The position numbers and the translations under genes are program-made. From Pachyseris speciosa (lineage: Eukaryota > Cnidaria > Anthozoa > Scleractinia > Pachyseridae), in NCBI GenBank assembly GCA_016490735.1, contig JAEMWC010000092.1, forward strand, positions 1,459,501 through 1,523,500: 64,000 nt of DNA, given 5' to 3'. The notes under the pieces were generated by a model, which searched no databases, was not told the origin of the DNA, and worked only from the letters and a program-made list of their open reading frames with translations. Positions within the stretch are counted from its first letter, which is position 1, and every line of letters starts with the position of its first letter. Positions 1 through 12,300 of this stretch are shown here, one piece after another.

Positions 1-475
1 CAGAATATTTTACAGAAACTTTGCTTTGTTACATCTTCGTGTTTTGTTATTAGCATTTATTGTTTTGTTGCGAAATAAACATACTATACTTAATGAAAAT
101 GTTGAAAATTTAATAAGCGCTCAGCCTCGAATAAGCGCCCACCTCGAATAAGCGCCCACTCTCAAGGTTCAGAAATAAAATAAGCGCCCAGGGCGGTTAA
201 TCGAATAAATACAGTATTTTCCGCATGAAAACGTGACTCGATTGCTAAAATGTGCTCACTCACGTTGTCAGATGAAGGTGTTAACATAACTCAAATGTGT
301 CGCGAAGCCTTCTAGAGGCACCAAGTGAGGAATAAAATAAAGGCAGGGTATATTCGTAATAGAGAGTTGGTAGATGTTTTAGTGGAGTCTTAAATATTTC
401 AAAAGGTCAAATTGAAGGTCGCTGTTAAAAAACATTAAGGTTCTATATGCTGATTTATTATGATTTATAAAAAGG
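1..475. other. Intergenic start of window with transposon-end-like repeats
   Basis: No gene seen. Between about 110 and 205 the motif AATAAGCGCC recurs four times at irregular spacing and is followed by ATACAGTATTTT. This looks like the end of a degraded DNA transposon, but no matching second end is visible. Confidence 0.35.
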
Positions 476-476
476 T

Positions 477-1046
477 GGCCGTTTTCACACTAGAGACGAA
501 CAAATCGTCTGAACGGACAAATCGTCTCAGACGGACAAGTCGTCTTAGTGTGAAAGCGGGACGAACAAAAAATAAGACGAACAAACCGTCTGAATTTGTC
601 CGTCTGTTTGTCCGTCTGTAAAGACGATTTTAAGAAGACGATTTGTCCATCCAGACGAACATGTCGACTTAAGTACAACCTAAATTCACATCAGATGAAC
701 AATAGCCGGACAAATCGTCAGACGATTTGTCCGTCCAGACGATTTGTTCGTCTCTAGTTTGAAAACGGTGTTGATAGACATTTTTGAGACGGACAAATCG
801 TCTGACGATTTGTCCGGCTATTGTTCATCTGATGTGAATTTAGGTTGTACTTAAGTCGACATGTTCGTCTGGATGGACAAATCGTCTTCTTAAAATCGTC
901 TTTACAGACGGACAAACAGACGGACAAATTCAGACGGTTTGTTCGTCTTATTTTTTGTTCGTCCCGCTTTCACACTAAGACGACTTGTCCGTCTGAGACG
1001 ATTTGTCCGTTCAGACGATTTGTTCGTCTCTAGTGTGAAAACGGCC
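477..1046. repeat. Long foldback (palindromic) element
   Basis: Two arms of about 258 bp (477-735 and 788-1046) are essentially perfect reverse complements around a centre near 761, so that identical 62-codon open frames appear on opposite strands. Both outer ends read GGCCGTTTTCACACTAGAGA. The flanks show GGT on both sides, a possible 3-bp target duplication. The arms are built from many variants of GACGGACAAATCGTCT, itself a small palindrome. The loop (736-787) carries an extra copy of the terminus followed by GGTGTTGATAGACATTT, and the same string follows the right end at 1046. The frames are a by-product of the palindrome and not genes. Confidence 0.85.
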
Positions 1047-1197
1047 GGTGTTGATAGACATTTTTGAGACGCAAAGTTGTCTCTTTTCATCTTTTGCACG
1101 ATTGTGATTTGGGTCACGGTACTCATCATCATCAAAGAAAAGAAAAGAAAAGAAACAGTTCTCTTAAGGTCGCTCGATCTTATCTTCCGGTTTGCAG

Positions 1198-2349
1198 GTG
1201 TCCAATGCCGATCAAATGACCGGGGAATTTTATATGTTGGACTGGACTCGAGAAGTGGACACCCATGAGGCTTACATCGCAGCTTTGGGCTTCTTCATCA
1301 AGTTTTACAAGAGCAATTCTAGCTTTCGCCAAGATGTGGCACGATCCACCGCTAAAGTGCTTGGTAAACATACCGCATCCTCAGAGGACAGGGAATCAGG
1401 TCAGATAACTTGAGAATATTGTTTATATTTTTTTACTTTGCTACTATGAGATGCCTGTTAGTAAACAAACTGTTACAAAATAGGTCCCAAACTGACTTTT
1501 GATGGCAGGAGAGCCCTTTACTGTTTAAAGAACACTTTTTGAGTCATTTTGTGTTATTTTCATGTTCAAATGAGCTATTGATCTTGCTGGGTGTTGGGCG
1601 CGCTGCTTTGTAGGAGTTTTCCCTGTAGTACCTGTTAGTACGCATTATCGATTTTTCTCAGTCAACAACCAATCACCCGTAAACCGCCATTTTCTTCTAA
1701 ACCTATTTTTTTTATTTCAATGAATCGTTTCTTGGCAAACCATGTGCTATTTGGCCATCTGCATATCTGACAAGCTAACGGGCTTGCAGGCCGCAAAGGT
1801 GGATGGTACGGAAGTTTTATGAAAAACGGATATTATAAAATGGGCCTTTAAAAAGTTTTATGTCCGACGCCCGTCCAGGGAAGTTCTAGGTCCTGTGAGC
1901 GCTGGCCAAGAGTTAGAGTGGCGTGTGCGAGGGAGGAAACGCGCGAAGAGGCTACCCCTTGCGCGTTTCCTCGCTAGTTTACGCCACTCTAATTTGCTAA
2001 TTCTCCAGCGCCTGCTAAGCAAGGCTATATTTACGTCAGTGTGATGAGGCAAAGAGAGCTGCCAGAAAACATTAAACTAGTTACTGAAGCGACCATTGTC
2101 TTGTTTTATGAAACAGAATCATCAGACTCTGAGCTTGAAGAAGACGAAAGCGTCCAAGAAGGAGTTTACTACTTACTGAAAGAACTGGCCTTCATTATCT
2201 CCAGTAAAGAGATGTTCGAGACAAACAAAATAGCCGTCATCTATCACCGCAGCTGGCCAGTGTACGAGAAATTTGTGAACGGGGACTATGACGGGGAGGC
2301 CAAGAAAGGACTGGGACTAGCCATCATCAACTATGACCTCTGTTGCTGA
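1198..2349 (+). CDS. Unrecognised gene, last two exons (5' end outside window)
   Basis: Two exons fit together in phase. The first runs 1198-1399 after acceptor TTTGCAG and ends in phase 1 at CAG|GTCAGA; an alternative donor at 1363 has the same phase. The second runs 2009-2349 after acceptor TTCTCCAG and ends in a stop. Joined they give about 181 residues. The first part is helical-looking with aromatic residues; the second holds an acidic serine-rich stretch (around ETESSDSELEEDES) and then a helical C-terminus ending in NYDLCC. I recognise no family. The first exon has an open acceptor and no start, so the N-terminus lies upstream of the window. Codon choice and intact frames suggest a real gene rather than a repeat. 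Confidence 0.55.
1911..1993. repeat. Imperfect hairpin in intron
   Basis: TTAGAGTGGCGT with GAGGAAACGCGC is mirrored by GCGCGTTTCCTCGC and ACGCCACTCTAA about 30 bases later. The stem is about 30 bp with a short loop, inside the intron 1400-2008. It is likely a small MITE relic. Confidence 0.55.
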
Positions 2350-2953
2350 AATTGGACTCTTAACTGGAACAAATAGAAGTTATTCGAGAAGGTGCAAAAC
2401 CTGGGAGCAGAAGGGGTGGAAAGAGGAAATGAAAACGTTTATTTATTTTCTCAAGCTTTACAAAATTGGTCCAGAACATGTTTATAGTTTTGACCAGTTC
2501 GATGCCTATAATTACACGCCCTCTGGCTAAAATGAGGGTAGATATGATGTTGGTTTCGTTTTTACTAAGGAAACTCGTTAAGTGTTTAAGGCCTCAACCG
2601 AGACACTGTTACGAATTTCTTGGAAACGTAGTCTTACTTCTGGAAAAAAAAATGTAAATACTCGTCACTTTTTAATGTATATTTATGAATTTTGTCTCAA
2701 ATTCGAATTTAGCCTTCATTATAACCCGACTTTGAATAATACAATTGATCACATTGAAACCGAACGTGTATGTGTGACGTAACATACTTTTTTCTCCCAC
2801 TAAAGGTACATTAATATTTTTTTGGGATCGAAGTTGGCTCCTACCCGCGACTCTTAATGCGCATGATTTTGGCAGTTTCCGACTCAGCACCATTACAGTG
2901 ACAAGTAACTGTAAAACTACAAAGTACTAAAGCACCCACCCACTCCACTCCGC
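2350..2953. other. Intergenic, nothing recognised
   Basis: AT-rich sequence with short random frames only. It probably contains the 3' UTR of the upstream gene; no clear polyadenylation signal was singled out. Confidence 0.4.
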
Positions 2954-2955
2954 TA

Positions 2956-3477
2956 GGGTTAGATACATTATGCTTGAAAATTTGAGCATTATGCTTTTGA
3001 GCGTCACCCTCAAAACGACAGCATTATGCCTAAAATTATGCTCAAGAAGTAGCATTATGCTCGACTGATTTTGGTTATATTTGATGCCCTTTCCCATCCC
3101 TGCAGACAAAATAATACCTCCATAAGTGAGAAACACAACATTTTATTGCATTTTACAATTTTAGAAGCAATAAAAAATAATACCTCCATAAGTGAGAAAC
3201 ACAACATTTTATTGCATTTTACAATTTTAGAAGCAATAAACAACAAAAACTGCTCAAAAGCACTCAAAATGCCTTATTTCAATGAAACTCTCTGTCGTCA
3301 GGATACTCTCTGATCAGTTCACTAGCGGGGACAGTTATGAAATATTGATTTATTATTATTATTACTATTGTTGTTATTCTCTTTATGCTGAAAAAATGCC
3401 TATTATGCCAGCATTATGCTCGATGCTCCGACTATAGCATTATGCCCAAAATTATGCCGGCATAATGTATCTAACCC
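2956..3477. mobile_element. Tc1/mariner-like MITE
   Basis: The ends are GGGTTAGATACATTATGC and its reverse complement GCATAATGTATCTAACCC, flanked by TA on both sides (2954-2955 and 3478-3479), the target preference of Tc1/mariner transposons. The interior repeats GCATTATGC-like words and has no coding capacity. It is about 522 bp and non-autonomous. Confidence 0.75.
3109..3240 (+). repeat. Tandem duplication, 66-bp unit x2
   Basis: A 66-bp block starting AATAATACCTCCATAAG and ending AGAAGCAATAAA occurs twice back to back, inside the MITE at 2956-3477. The copies are virtually identical, so the duplication is recent. Confidence 0.85.
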
Positions 3478-3479
3478 TA

Positions 3480-4396
3480 CACTTCGCGCCCTCGTAAAGC
3501 ATTAACGTCATATGAATATTTATCATTTGACCCTAATAATTTGGACCATGAAGTAAATGTCCCCACTAAGTACTCCCTAAACACTCTTCTCTTAGCGCCA
3601 AGTGTACAACTCGACAAAACTTTGCAAAATTTACGAGACATGGCTTCTGGTTAATCGTCATCTAATTACTCAGATCTCACCAGCGGACGCTATTAAAAAG
3701 GGCTTTTCCCGCCCTTTTGCTTGCTATCGTTCTCGCCTCCACTGGGAACCATGATCGTTAGCAGTATTGTAGACAATTTGTTCGCTTTTTTATTGACTAA
3801 CAGCACACAGCTAATTTCCCCTCGAATCAAATTATGACATCATATCTTTAGACAACAAGACTTGTACTGGCCCAGCCAATATGGCAGGAGTTGGAATAAT
3901 ATATTCAGCGAGATAAAGAGGCATGTTAGAGATGGCACGCCTGTTCCCCTGGGCATCGTTCTTGTTCAACTCCCGCAATGTACCTCCGGCACTTCCTAAA
4001 CAAGCACGCGACCTGAAATGACGTCATGCAAGCGTGCCATCAGCTAATGACTAAGCTTCAGCGAGAAAGAAGTTGATTCCACAAAATACGAAGGAAAAAG
4101 CTGCTGCTGCTACTAATTCATCGAACTTGATAGACAAAAGCTTACAAAATACATACCCCAGCATTTTACATTGATAAATAAATACTTCCTGATTCAAATA
4201 TTAGTGCAATGCTTTGGTATCTGCTTACGAAATTTTAAGTTCATGTTTCTTCGTTAAACTAATTCTTATTCATTGCAACGGTGGCGTATGTTTCAGAGAA
4301 ATGTGTTTTTTTTTACACGAAGCCCACCAAATTTCTAGGTTTGGCACTTCCTTTTATAGTGATCACAAAGCGAGGGCGAGTGTCGACTTTCATCGG
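3480..4396. other. Intergenic, 3' flank of the MFS gene
   Basis: No gene or clear repeat seen. It lies downstream of the minus-strand MFS stop codon and probably includes that gene's 3' UTR. Confidence 0.4.
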
Positions 4397-7300
4397 TTAT
4401 GACTGGAAATCCTTCTGAGTTTCTCGTGTGTACTCATCATCTCTTTTGTTAAAAAATGCCGATACTTGGCCCATTCTTTTCCCCTGTGGGTTCATCAGTC
4501 CTTGTTCTACTGAAGTAAGGATTGGCGGTTCCCCCACCGACTCTGTGTATCTCTTTTCCGGTAGGAGGGGTGTTTCCTCTGGTTCCGGTGGGCGGTACAG
4601 GCACAGAAACAGGAGGAAGCCCACCAGCGTTAAGCCCGCGGAACCCATGAACAGAAGCTCCCATCCCTGGATCGCTAACTCGGCCTTACTGAGCAGGGGG
4701 GCCACGACTTTTCCAGCCGACATCGCAGCGATGCAGTACGGCATTATAACAGGCTGAGGAAAAAAAAACAAACGTTTAAGCGAAGGCATTCTTGTTAACG
4801 ACCAAAATTTCAGTCTTTTGGCGTAAGTCCTTGGCAGTTTATTTGTGTTTGCTGTTGTTGTTGTGTAACGTGTATTTTTGTCCTGTGTAATGCTGCTTTA
4901 CAGTAATTTCGCGTGTCCAAGAGAAGAAAGCATAATAACTTTGATATTACTTGAACCGACATCTCCATAGACATACAGTCAGATAGTGGGGCTAAGAAAT
5001 ATAAAGGCGAAACAGACGGCAAAGAAAAGGCGAGCGGAAACCAAACTACACGGAGGCAGCTACTCACTTCTCATTTGAAAACTAGTGGTTAGAAAGGTTA
5101 CTGAGTAATTGCTGAAGGTATAATGTGTTTGGTGTTTGTTAAAAAATCACGTTTAGTCCATGCAGTAGTGTTGCTCACTTTTCAACCAATCCGAACAAAG
5201 CCGATCACTGCAACTAGCCGATTTTCTCTCGCTTCGTTTAAGGCACTATTTTTTTTTCGACGTCTTAGATCCTTCGCTTTGTGGTGAATGGGCAGAACGG
5301 ATTACTATAGTTTTAGTTTTGTATCATTTCTTATCAAATTCATCATCTTGATTGTTAGGGTCTCACAAGCACAATACGAATGTAACAGTTTGATTTTACA
5401 AATTGCACAAGTGGAATTGGAAACATCTCATCACTGACGATTAATTAAGATCTCTCTTTCAAAACAATTTTTTCGCAGCTTCAAGCGCGTTTATACTTAC
5501 CATCATAGACTTGGCAACATATTTAGTCGTTAGGGAAGGTAAGACTACACCAGTCACGGAGTACGTCAGAAATACCATCATAACTCCGGTGATAAAAAGT
5601 GGCACCTTAGTGGCATCTGGTAAAGTCACCTGGAGAAACAGGTTTCAAAAAGAAATAATCTTTTAACACAAATCATCCAAAAAATGTAACTTCAAATATC
5701 CAAATCACCACATACTAACAACGAAAAGTTCCTTTTGAATCGTTGTATTCTTGGTTGTTCTGTGTAAGCTATGTTAACATCTGGAGGAAGCGAGAAAACG
5801 ACTGTTTTGCATTTCTTAGTCGCGAATTCTAACTTTGTATGTTATGAACTAGTTTATTATGTCGGTGTGAAACGCAACCCGCCACCACAAGGCTCGGATA
5901 TTAAAAGAAGGGAGCCACGAATGTTTTTGTTTTAGGAGAGCCAAAAGTTATGAACATCGATATCGCTGCCAATTCAACTTCTTTGAATTGGGTTTTGGCC
6001 TTCCTTTTTAATCCTCCTCTTCTAAAACTGAATCTAAGTTCGCGCGCGACGTGTTAACATGGCTAACAGCTCACCAGAAGGTGGTCAAACAACCAGGCCG
6101 GGGTCGCTATATAGAATTTCTAGAGGGTGAAAGAATGCATTTGTTGTACCTTATTCTTACAAATTTTCGCGCGTTCAAACATATGCGAAAAATTTCAGGG
6201 GTATTTCGGGATTTGGGAAATGATTCATTTCTTTAATCTCGCAAAAATCCGTATAGTAAAGACCAGAAGACGTTTTTATATTAACTGTTCTACCAGCCTG
6301 GTAACAGAAATAACAGTAACCACATCAAAATTGCGATGAATACAAGTCTCACGAAAAAGCTTACCACAGGAGCCTGAATAGCAGGACGATCTCTTGTATG
6401 AGCGACCAATTCGAGACTTTTCAGCAACTAAATATTGTTGTTGACATAATGCAGTATTAAATTTCGTGATTTTAATTTTCGTGCAGTCAATTTTTAGCGA
6501 GTATTAAATTAGTAAGAATAAAGTACTAAAATGCGACGGTCGAATAAAAAAGTGTAAAATAGAAAAGGGCGTGCACACTCACCGAAGGACCACCAAGATA
6601 GGATATCACGATTGCTGTCACCATGAAAGTGTACGAGACTCCCAGTACTCGCCAGTCGCCATGTTTGTTGCCAGCCATACATCTAGCTTTGGACACCATT
6701 GCCATGGTAAACGCTGATATTGTAGCTGTACCCGATACGCCCACCATCAACCAGCCGTACTGATTCAGTTTAAAGTCAAAATGATTGTAAGCGACCAATG
6801 GAAGCACGAAACCAACCCACGTGGTCACGAAGCCATTCAAAAGATACAGCATCAAACCCAGAAGCACACCACGTGACATGAGTGAACGTCTGACAGATTC
6901 ACCGTCATTGGAGCCCCCTTAAAAGGACAGCAAAACATTGGTTTTATGAATTGTGCGCTTATGACCAATTAGGCTTATGACTATGACCATGTGCTAAACC
7001 GGTTTACCCTCCTTCTAAAACGCTCAGACAATTACGCCAAACACATTAGAGAGGAAAGAGCAAAAACCATTATAAAGATTGGGTTAACACGGTTAATAGC
7101 TTTTAAGTATGTGACAACCATCTTACAAACGATGCTAAAAAGATAGAGTTCCTGACCGGTAGCTTGCTTTGATGACAAAGGAGAGAACACAGAAAGCACT
7201 GTTTGGACAGCTGCCCAGGCGTGTATAATGGTAACAATATTTGGAAACAGAGACTCGACGGGGTTAGAACACAACTTACTGCAACAATTCAAAGACGCTT

Positions 7301-8964
7301 ACCGATTGGAACACAGTCCTTTTCATCCAGTACAAAGGTCACCAGGACCAAGCAGATGCACAAGAACAGAATGGTCAGGGCTGCTGGAGCAGAATACTCA
7401 TCCAACCCTGTTGCTTTACCAAGGACATTCTTGCCAAAATTGGGTAAGAAGGTTGCAGATGCTATGAAAAAGAAATGGTGTCAACGAGGGGCACATTATC
7501 ATTTCGAAACTTGGATATCTTACACGGGTAATCTACACAAACTGCAGATATTTAATGTCGAAACGGTAATATGTAGTGATAAATGGATAGTGCTGGTGGT
7601 GATAGTGAAGATAATGATGGCGATAATTATAATGATCCAATATGATGATGACGATGATGATGATGATGATGATGATGATGGTGATGATGGTGCTGACGAC
7701 AATGAAAATATTATGATCCCAACCCTCTGATGGGCAGCAACGAGGATGTCAGCATGGATGGTCATCACAACATCACGACAACAAGTAGTTGACCTTACCG
7801 ATCGTAGAGGACATCACTCCGGCCATACAAGTGACTCTGTAGTAAGACATGAACTTTGTGCGGCTTTCTCGACTGGTGTTAGCTCCAATAAAACCATAAG
7901 CAACTCCTCCACTGCCTAAAAACGAGTGCAATATCAGTAATGGCAGTAGCAAACCCCTCGCAATTGGGAACTACAAAGCTGCCGCATAAATAACTCAATA
8001 GCTCTCTCACCTGCCCCCAAACCAGCCAAAGCTCTCCCAAGTATTATCAGCGCAACAGAGTCGGCTTTGCTTGCAGCCATGTAAGTTACGTTCCCACCAA
8101 TGGCGATTATAATGGAAGAAATGAGAACAATTTTGATCTGACGAAGCTTCTTGACCATCACGCTAGCTACTGGCTGAGAGATTCCCTGTCCCAAAGGAAA
8201 GAGGCTCTGCGCCAAGGACAGGTACACAGAGGAGGATGATGTGTCTTCAGATAGCTGTAAGATTAATTGATAAAAAACTTAAGTATGATATACAAAAGTG
8301 AAATATATTTTCACCGTTTTCAGTGAAGATCGTCTGTTTCAAAATTAGTTTAGCATTTTTAGCAGCTCAATGTGTTTTGATTGTTTAAACGGTTGAATGA
8401 CTTTGTGGAACACTTGCGTTACAGCCGAGTCACGCAACTCATCACGTTTGCGGGAAACTGGAAGACCGTCAAAATCTTATTCTTAGTTCGAAGAAATCTC
8501 TCGCCAACTTTAGCAAGGAACTGTAAAACGACTAGATAAAAAGGCTGAACAAAAAACTTTCATTACCAAGTATTCACCCCAGTAGTAGGTTTTGGTCCAT
8601 TTGTTATTTAGTACAGTGTAAACAACCAAACGATGGGTCAGTGATTGAGCGCGCTCTCTACTCAGCTGAGCTATATCTATGGCAATAAGATATTTTGCTT
8701 TTTCTGCAAATGTTCACGCTCTTTCCTATCCTAATTTATCATTTAGAGAATAAAGATGTTTAAAGAAATTAGTTTTTGTACTGCCTATAACAACTTCCGG
8801 TTCGGCAAGATTCAAAACAAAATATTATAGTTATAAAGGTTACTTATGTGAATACTTACCGAAAGAATATAGGGATAAATTGAAGTCATAACTACGGCCC
8901 ATTCTAAATAATTTACAAAACCAATCAGCAGAACGACGGCTATATTCGTCTTGCTTAAGGGCAT
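4397..8964 (-). CDS. MFS transporter, MFSD8/CLN7-like, 7 exons
   Basis: Seven coding exons join in consistent phases: 8860-8964, 8011-8254, 7799-7915, 7303-7461, 6583-6917, 5501-5629 and 4397-4753 (1,446 nt, 481 residues). All have GT-AG borders. The ATG at 8964 is the first in frame after an upstream TGA. The product shows 12 hydrophobic helices. Helix 1 ends VVMTSIYPYI, helix 2 carries SLFPLGQG, helix 4 carries GRALAGLGAG; these match the layout of MFSD8/CLN7 lysosomal transporters as I know them. The cytosolic tail has an acidic dileucine signal (EETPLL) typical of sorting to lysosomes. Substrate unknown. Assignment within the MFS is by motif layout, so MFSD8-like is probable and not proven. 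The last helix pair and the tail are encoded by the final exon. Confidence 0.85.
7641..7692. repeat. (GAT)n microsatellite
   Basis: An almost pure run of GAT/GAC triplets in the MFS intron between the exons at 7303-7461 and 7799-7915. It produces an aspartate-rich plus-strand frame that is not a gene. Confidence 0.9.
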
Positions 8965-9384
8965 AGCTGCATCGGCTGTTAAATATTTCAGGACTCACTG
9001 TTTTTTCTTCCTGCGTGCTAATCGAGAGGAAGATTTCTTCTTTCACGGATTAAAGCAGATGGGCGATGTATTGTACAATGATCAGCGAGAATTGCGGTTA
9101 TCTTCGATTCGCGGAATGAAATCTGAAATTTTGGAGGCAAAATGACGTCAATCTGCAACACTCTGTAAGCCAGATTCCCCGTGATCACCTTCCAAAATTA
9201 ACTAATCCACGAAAGCCCGTAGTTCCGGTTTAGGGGCACGTGTTTCGTAATGGCTTTTCCGCGAATGAGCGGACGTTAAATACACGTTATTCACTATTTA
9301 AGGGGCTTTTCATTTTCCCTTGGTCTTAAAAGCCAAAGTGAAAACAAAGTTTGAGTCCATGAAGCCCTGTTTGCCTCTGAAGTA
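8965..9384. promoter_or_regulatory. Divergent promoter region between two genes
   Basis: The MFS start codon (minus, 8964) and the proposed acyltransferase start (plus, 9385) face away from each other over 420 bp. Both 5' UTRs and promoters should lie here, possibly shared. There is no clear TATA box. A non-coding first exon of the MFS gene is possible, since TTTAACAG precedes its start region. Confidence 0.45.
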
Positions 9385-12300
9385 ATGGCCAACGCGATGT
9401 ATCGTTTGTGTAGTCCTCGTCTGGTCATTAGAGACGTGTTTTATGCAAGACACGACTGCCTGACACTCTTGTGCACAGCAACCAATCCTGTGACTTCAGG
9501 GAGCAGGACCGACACACTTTCAAAGGATGCTAAGGCAAGCGATTTGTTTGTTTCAGTGATCAAATGAATTCTGTGTACACAAGAAGGGACTAGCTACATC
9601 GATAGACAGTGTTTCATCAAGTTTTGTGAATCTAGAATGTAAGTTGAATGTCAGACTAAATGCCAAAAATGCCTACTCGAATCTTTTGTATTAGACTGAC
9701 TGCAAAAAATATCTGTTATATTCGCTAGCCTATTTCAGTTTTCTTCCAAAACGCGCGTGAGCGGTGACAGAGCAAAGCGTTGCAGTCCTGGCACCGCTCA
9801 CAAACTCCTCAACGGCAAGCACGCTAACCAAAGCGAGACAGTTAATTACCAGATAACATACAAGGAGAGCAACAAACAAATAAGCCAAAAACAAGGAGAA
9901 TTTTCGGCTGAAATCCGATGTTGTTATCTTTGCGTGACCAATCTCAAGACGCCCTTTGTTAGGTGACCAAGTAACCAAAACGTCAACTGGCTGCTTCAGG
10001 GAAGAAAGGCTTTTCCTAAAAATTCGATAGTTTCATCTGATACAAAATAAAGACTGACTCAAACTTTATTTAAACCAGGTTAAACTTGAAACTTTTTATT
10101 TTGCAGGAATATTTTGGGAAAGCGGACTTGCAAACAAAAGTTCTGCAGTGGGACGAAAAGCTGCCAATTCCCGACCCTCCCCCACTAAGGAGTCTTGTGG
10201 AACATCTTTTGAGGAGGCGACTTCACTCTGCCTCAAGGGTTTCAAGGTTACTTTGAACAAATCTTGTTCGAGCTGCCTGCTGTGTTTTGGGGCTACAGGA
10301 AACACATGAACGGTAATGACCTATAGTTCTAGTGGTGAGATAGTACTGGTGATACTGAACGAGTAAATAGCCTGGGAAATGCTCAGTGTTTGTGTATTCG
10401 TCTCCTACCTACTAACTACGTGAAAGAAGTAGCAGCAGTTCATAAATCTCTAGACGATGACACACTTTTGGAATAACGGAAGATGTGAAATTGCTGGGGT
10501 TCTCCATTGTACCGATAAACAAGGGCGAAATGTGCGGTCCCAAAAAGAAGAGGGCTGGGTGGTCATGGTCTAAAGTAGTCTAGAATTGTTTTACCGTACC
10601 TGAAAAAGTAGAGAGATTTGCGGAATTTAGGGAATATAGTTTCCAGAGCATTTTCCATAAAACTTGGGGAAGACCACCCCGCAGTGAAAAGGATAAATAT
10701 CAAATGTTCAAGCAAGCAACCGTGGACAATAATCCTGCTGGGTATGCGTTGGATCAAACTGGTGATCTGATCGGCGTAATAAAATCAAGGGCCGATACAA
10801 CGTAGAATGGTTTTAAGTTATGTGTACTATATTTCGGCTGGCCAAACCAGCCTTCTTCAGGTACGATGAGAATTTACATTGGAACTGAGGGATGTTTTAT
10901 GTAGTAATGAACCGGAAACACGTAAAACTAAAATGATTGACAGTGTAAAATGAAATACTAGACAAAAGTGTAAAAAAAGATAAACTTATGACAAAAAATT
11001 AACTTATATGTTTCTTCGCGGATGTCAAGACCTTCAGGATCAATTGTTCTGCCTTTTGAAATTAAAAAAGCTTCCCTGGCCTTACGGATTGAGTCTCTAT
11101 TAGAAAATGTTTTCTCAATGGGATTAATTGCATGTCGTTTATTATAGCAGTGTGGTTAGGAGAGGAGAGGAAATGTTCCGCGACTGTGGTAGGTTTAGAT
11201 TTGGTGTTAGGGTTATCTATGGTACGGCGGTGTTCATTAAATCGGTCTTTTAAACGTCGTTTAGTCTCTCCTATGTATTGTTAATTACAGCGGTTGCATT
11301 GAATCATGTAGATGAGGTTTTTAGTGTCACAGGTCAGGTTAGATTTAATATGGCGCGTTTCACCTGTAGAAGAGAAAGCGTAGCTTGTGAGTCCATCTCA
11401 AATGTAGGGACAAGTGGCGCAATTTTACTGCAACGGAAAGAACCGGAAGGGAGTTGTGGGTGTGAATTAGTAGAATTAGAAGAAAGTTTAGCTGTGACTA
11501 GAAGGTCACGGAGATTAGGGGAACGTCTGAAGGCAACAACAGGCAAATGCTGAAAAATGTTTTTGCAGCGGTTAGAAGATAGCAGTAAATTGTAATGTTT
11601 TTTGATGATGCTAGAGATGTGAGGAAGTGATGGATTGAAAGTCGTTATAAAAGGTATACGTTTCGGTTTGTTCAGGGGCACCCAACGAGCCAAATACGCC
11701 AAAAGCTATAGAAAGGTATTTTTAAGTACATTATGGTTTTGAAGAAATGTTTGAAGTGATGTTTTCAATAGCTAGAAGAATTTGATCTGTTCGGATTCTA
11801 GCTGAAATTTCAATTGCCCAAAAATGTTAGGGAACAAAATCTTCCTTTGAGAAAATTCTAGCTGAAGTTAACTTTCTGTGGATTTTTCTTTCCGAAAATG
11901 CTAGCTGACGTTTTTGACTGCCACAAACAGCAATAACGACCTTTGAAAACCTCAGGGCTATGATTTCCACATTACGAATCTTTTAGGCCACGTTTTACTA
12001 ACGAAACTCCCAATGCACTCTTTAATCGACGCCGAAAGCCTAAGGCGAACTATCGAACAGATATCTACCGAAACTTGTCGTTAGGTGCCCCTGTTTGTTG
12101 ACGTCTTTGGTTTGTAAAGTGAGTCTGCGGGGGATGTCGGCGGCGCGTTGTATTTGTTTAGTGATGAAGTTGCAGCTGTAACCTCGTTTGAAGAGATATA
12201 TGTGAGTTGAGCAGCGCGAGTATTAAACGTTTCGTCGGTAGAACAATTACGTTGTAAACAGAGTGCTAGACTGAAAGGAATGGCTTTTTTGGTACGTAGG

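Noticed and set aside
490..1033. Two identical 62-codon frames on opposite strands
   Set aside because: They are mirror images produced by the perfect palindrome of the foldback element.
7203..7730. 175-codon plus-strand frame ending in an aspartate run
   Set aside because: It is antisense to an MFS exon and runs through a GAT microsatellite.
9730..9978. Minus-strand 82-codon frame with a hydrophobic segment
   Set aside because: No ATG, no homologue recognised, and it lies inside an intron of the acyltransferase model.
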